A stretch of 44,864 nucleotides of DNA from Massilia glaciei (lineage in GTDB: Bacteria; Pseudomonadota; Gammaproteobacteria; Burkholderiales; Burkholderiaceae_D): contig NZ_PXWF02000242.1 of assembly GCF_003011895.2 (NCBI RefSeq), positions 1 through 44,864 of the forward strand, in the 5' to 3' direction. The notes beneath the pieces were generated by a model that had not been told where the DNA came from, made no database searches, and saw nothing but the letters and a program-made list of their open reading frames with translations. Every line of letters begins with the position of its first letter. The stretch's first letter is position 1. Positions 44,708-44,864 of this stretch are shown piece after piece. The position numbers were made by a program, and so were the translations under genes.

Positions 44708-44753
44708 GGAAACAGAGAAACAGGGGACGAGAAACAGAGAAACAGCGGACAGA
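44708..44753. repeat. 22-23-bp tandem repeat
   Basis: GAAACAGAGAAACAG occurs at 44709-44723 and again at 44731-44745, each followed by (G/C)GGA. The two units abut and lead straight into the inverted repeat at 44747. Confidence 0.75.
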
Positions 44754-44860
44754 CCCCTGTTTCGCGGAAACGGACGTGTTACGCGCCGCGCATTCACGCC
44801 TCCAATATTTTCAAGGAACAGGGGTCTGTCCCCAATCCACCGCGGTGGATTGCCTTGGGG
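44747..44860. repeat. inverted repeat and palindrome at the window edge
   Basis: GGACAGACCCCTGTT (44747-44761) is repeated in reverse complement at 44817-44831. Immediately after it, AATCCACCGCGGTGGATT (44834-44851) is a perfect 18-base palindrome, enclosed by CCCC and GGGG. The unit resembles dispersed GGGGTCTGTCCCC-type intergenic repeats of betaproteobacteria and may be the edge of a larger element running off the window. Confidence 0.7.
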
Positions 44861-44864
44861 ACGG

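Overview
The window looks like chromosomal DNA of a high-GC betaproteobacterium, most likely an Oxalobacteraceae (Massilia, Telluria, Duganella or Janthinobacterium group). This is an inference from codon use, from the protein families present (M23/M56 peptidase, DUF3016, DUF3369-HD-GYP, TamA/TamB) and from the type of intergenic repeats; no rRNA or other phylogenetic marker is present. Most of the window is very GC-rich. GC falls in three places: the VapBC45-like pair at about 19.1-20.2 kb, the decayed hipBA locus at about 23.2-24.8 kb, and the end of the type VI secretion islet from about 42.6 kb. These are the accessory parts.

Layout. 1-4471: end of a DUF4129 / DUF4350 / MoxR ATPase / DUF58 operon, with every gene overlapping the next. 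4602-9027: a small protein, a DUF805 membrane protein, a secreted amidohydrolase (minus strand), a PQQ-type sugar dehydrogenase lipoprotein and a hot-dog thioesterase. 9081-11134: a BlaI-type repressor with a palindromic operator, coupled to a BlaR1-like M56 membrane protease fused to an M23 peptidoglycan peptidase. 11255-14346: a TonB-dependent receptor and a NodB-type deacetylase. 14421-16679: an ECF-like sigma factor, a probable membrane anti-sigma protein and a secreted His/Asp-rich protein. 16737-17273: DUF3016 protein. 17556-22418: an HD-GYP response regulator and a double-GAF histidine kinase face each other, with a vapBC45-like toxin-antitoxin pair between them. 22532-23032: hypothetical protein. 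23257-24817: a hipBA module that is now inactive. 24961-26089: small lipoprotein, Pro-rich protein and membrane protein. 26228-27680: queC with a coupled metallophosphoesterase. 27767-34119: tamA-tamB. 34252-35133: two small genes. 35410-44622: vgrG, DUF2169 adaptor, a 1725-aa PAAR-like/Rhs effector and a probable immunity gene. 44700-44864: palindromic and tandem repeats running off the window.

Most unusual observation: two full-length palindromic elements of about 157-159 bp (20206-20362 and 23735-23893). They share a design: GAG(G/C)CTG ends, and a core GCCA(A)TAGC-NN-GCTA(T)TGGC. The second is flanked by a CTAG repeat and interrupts the hipB reading frame. Removing it with one CTAG restores an open frame of 217 codons that runs to a GTGA overlap with the hipA remnant. 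This is good evidence that a small non-coding palindrome inserted there. The partner gene hipA is also broken, by a large internal deletion and frameshifts. Other leads are the C-terminal tip of the Rhs protein with its AT-rich immunity gene, and the M56-M23 fusion under a BlaI-type repressor.

All function calls come from motif recognition by eye. No database search was run.
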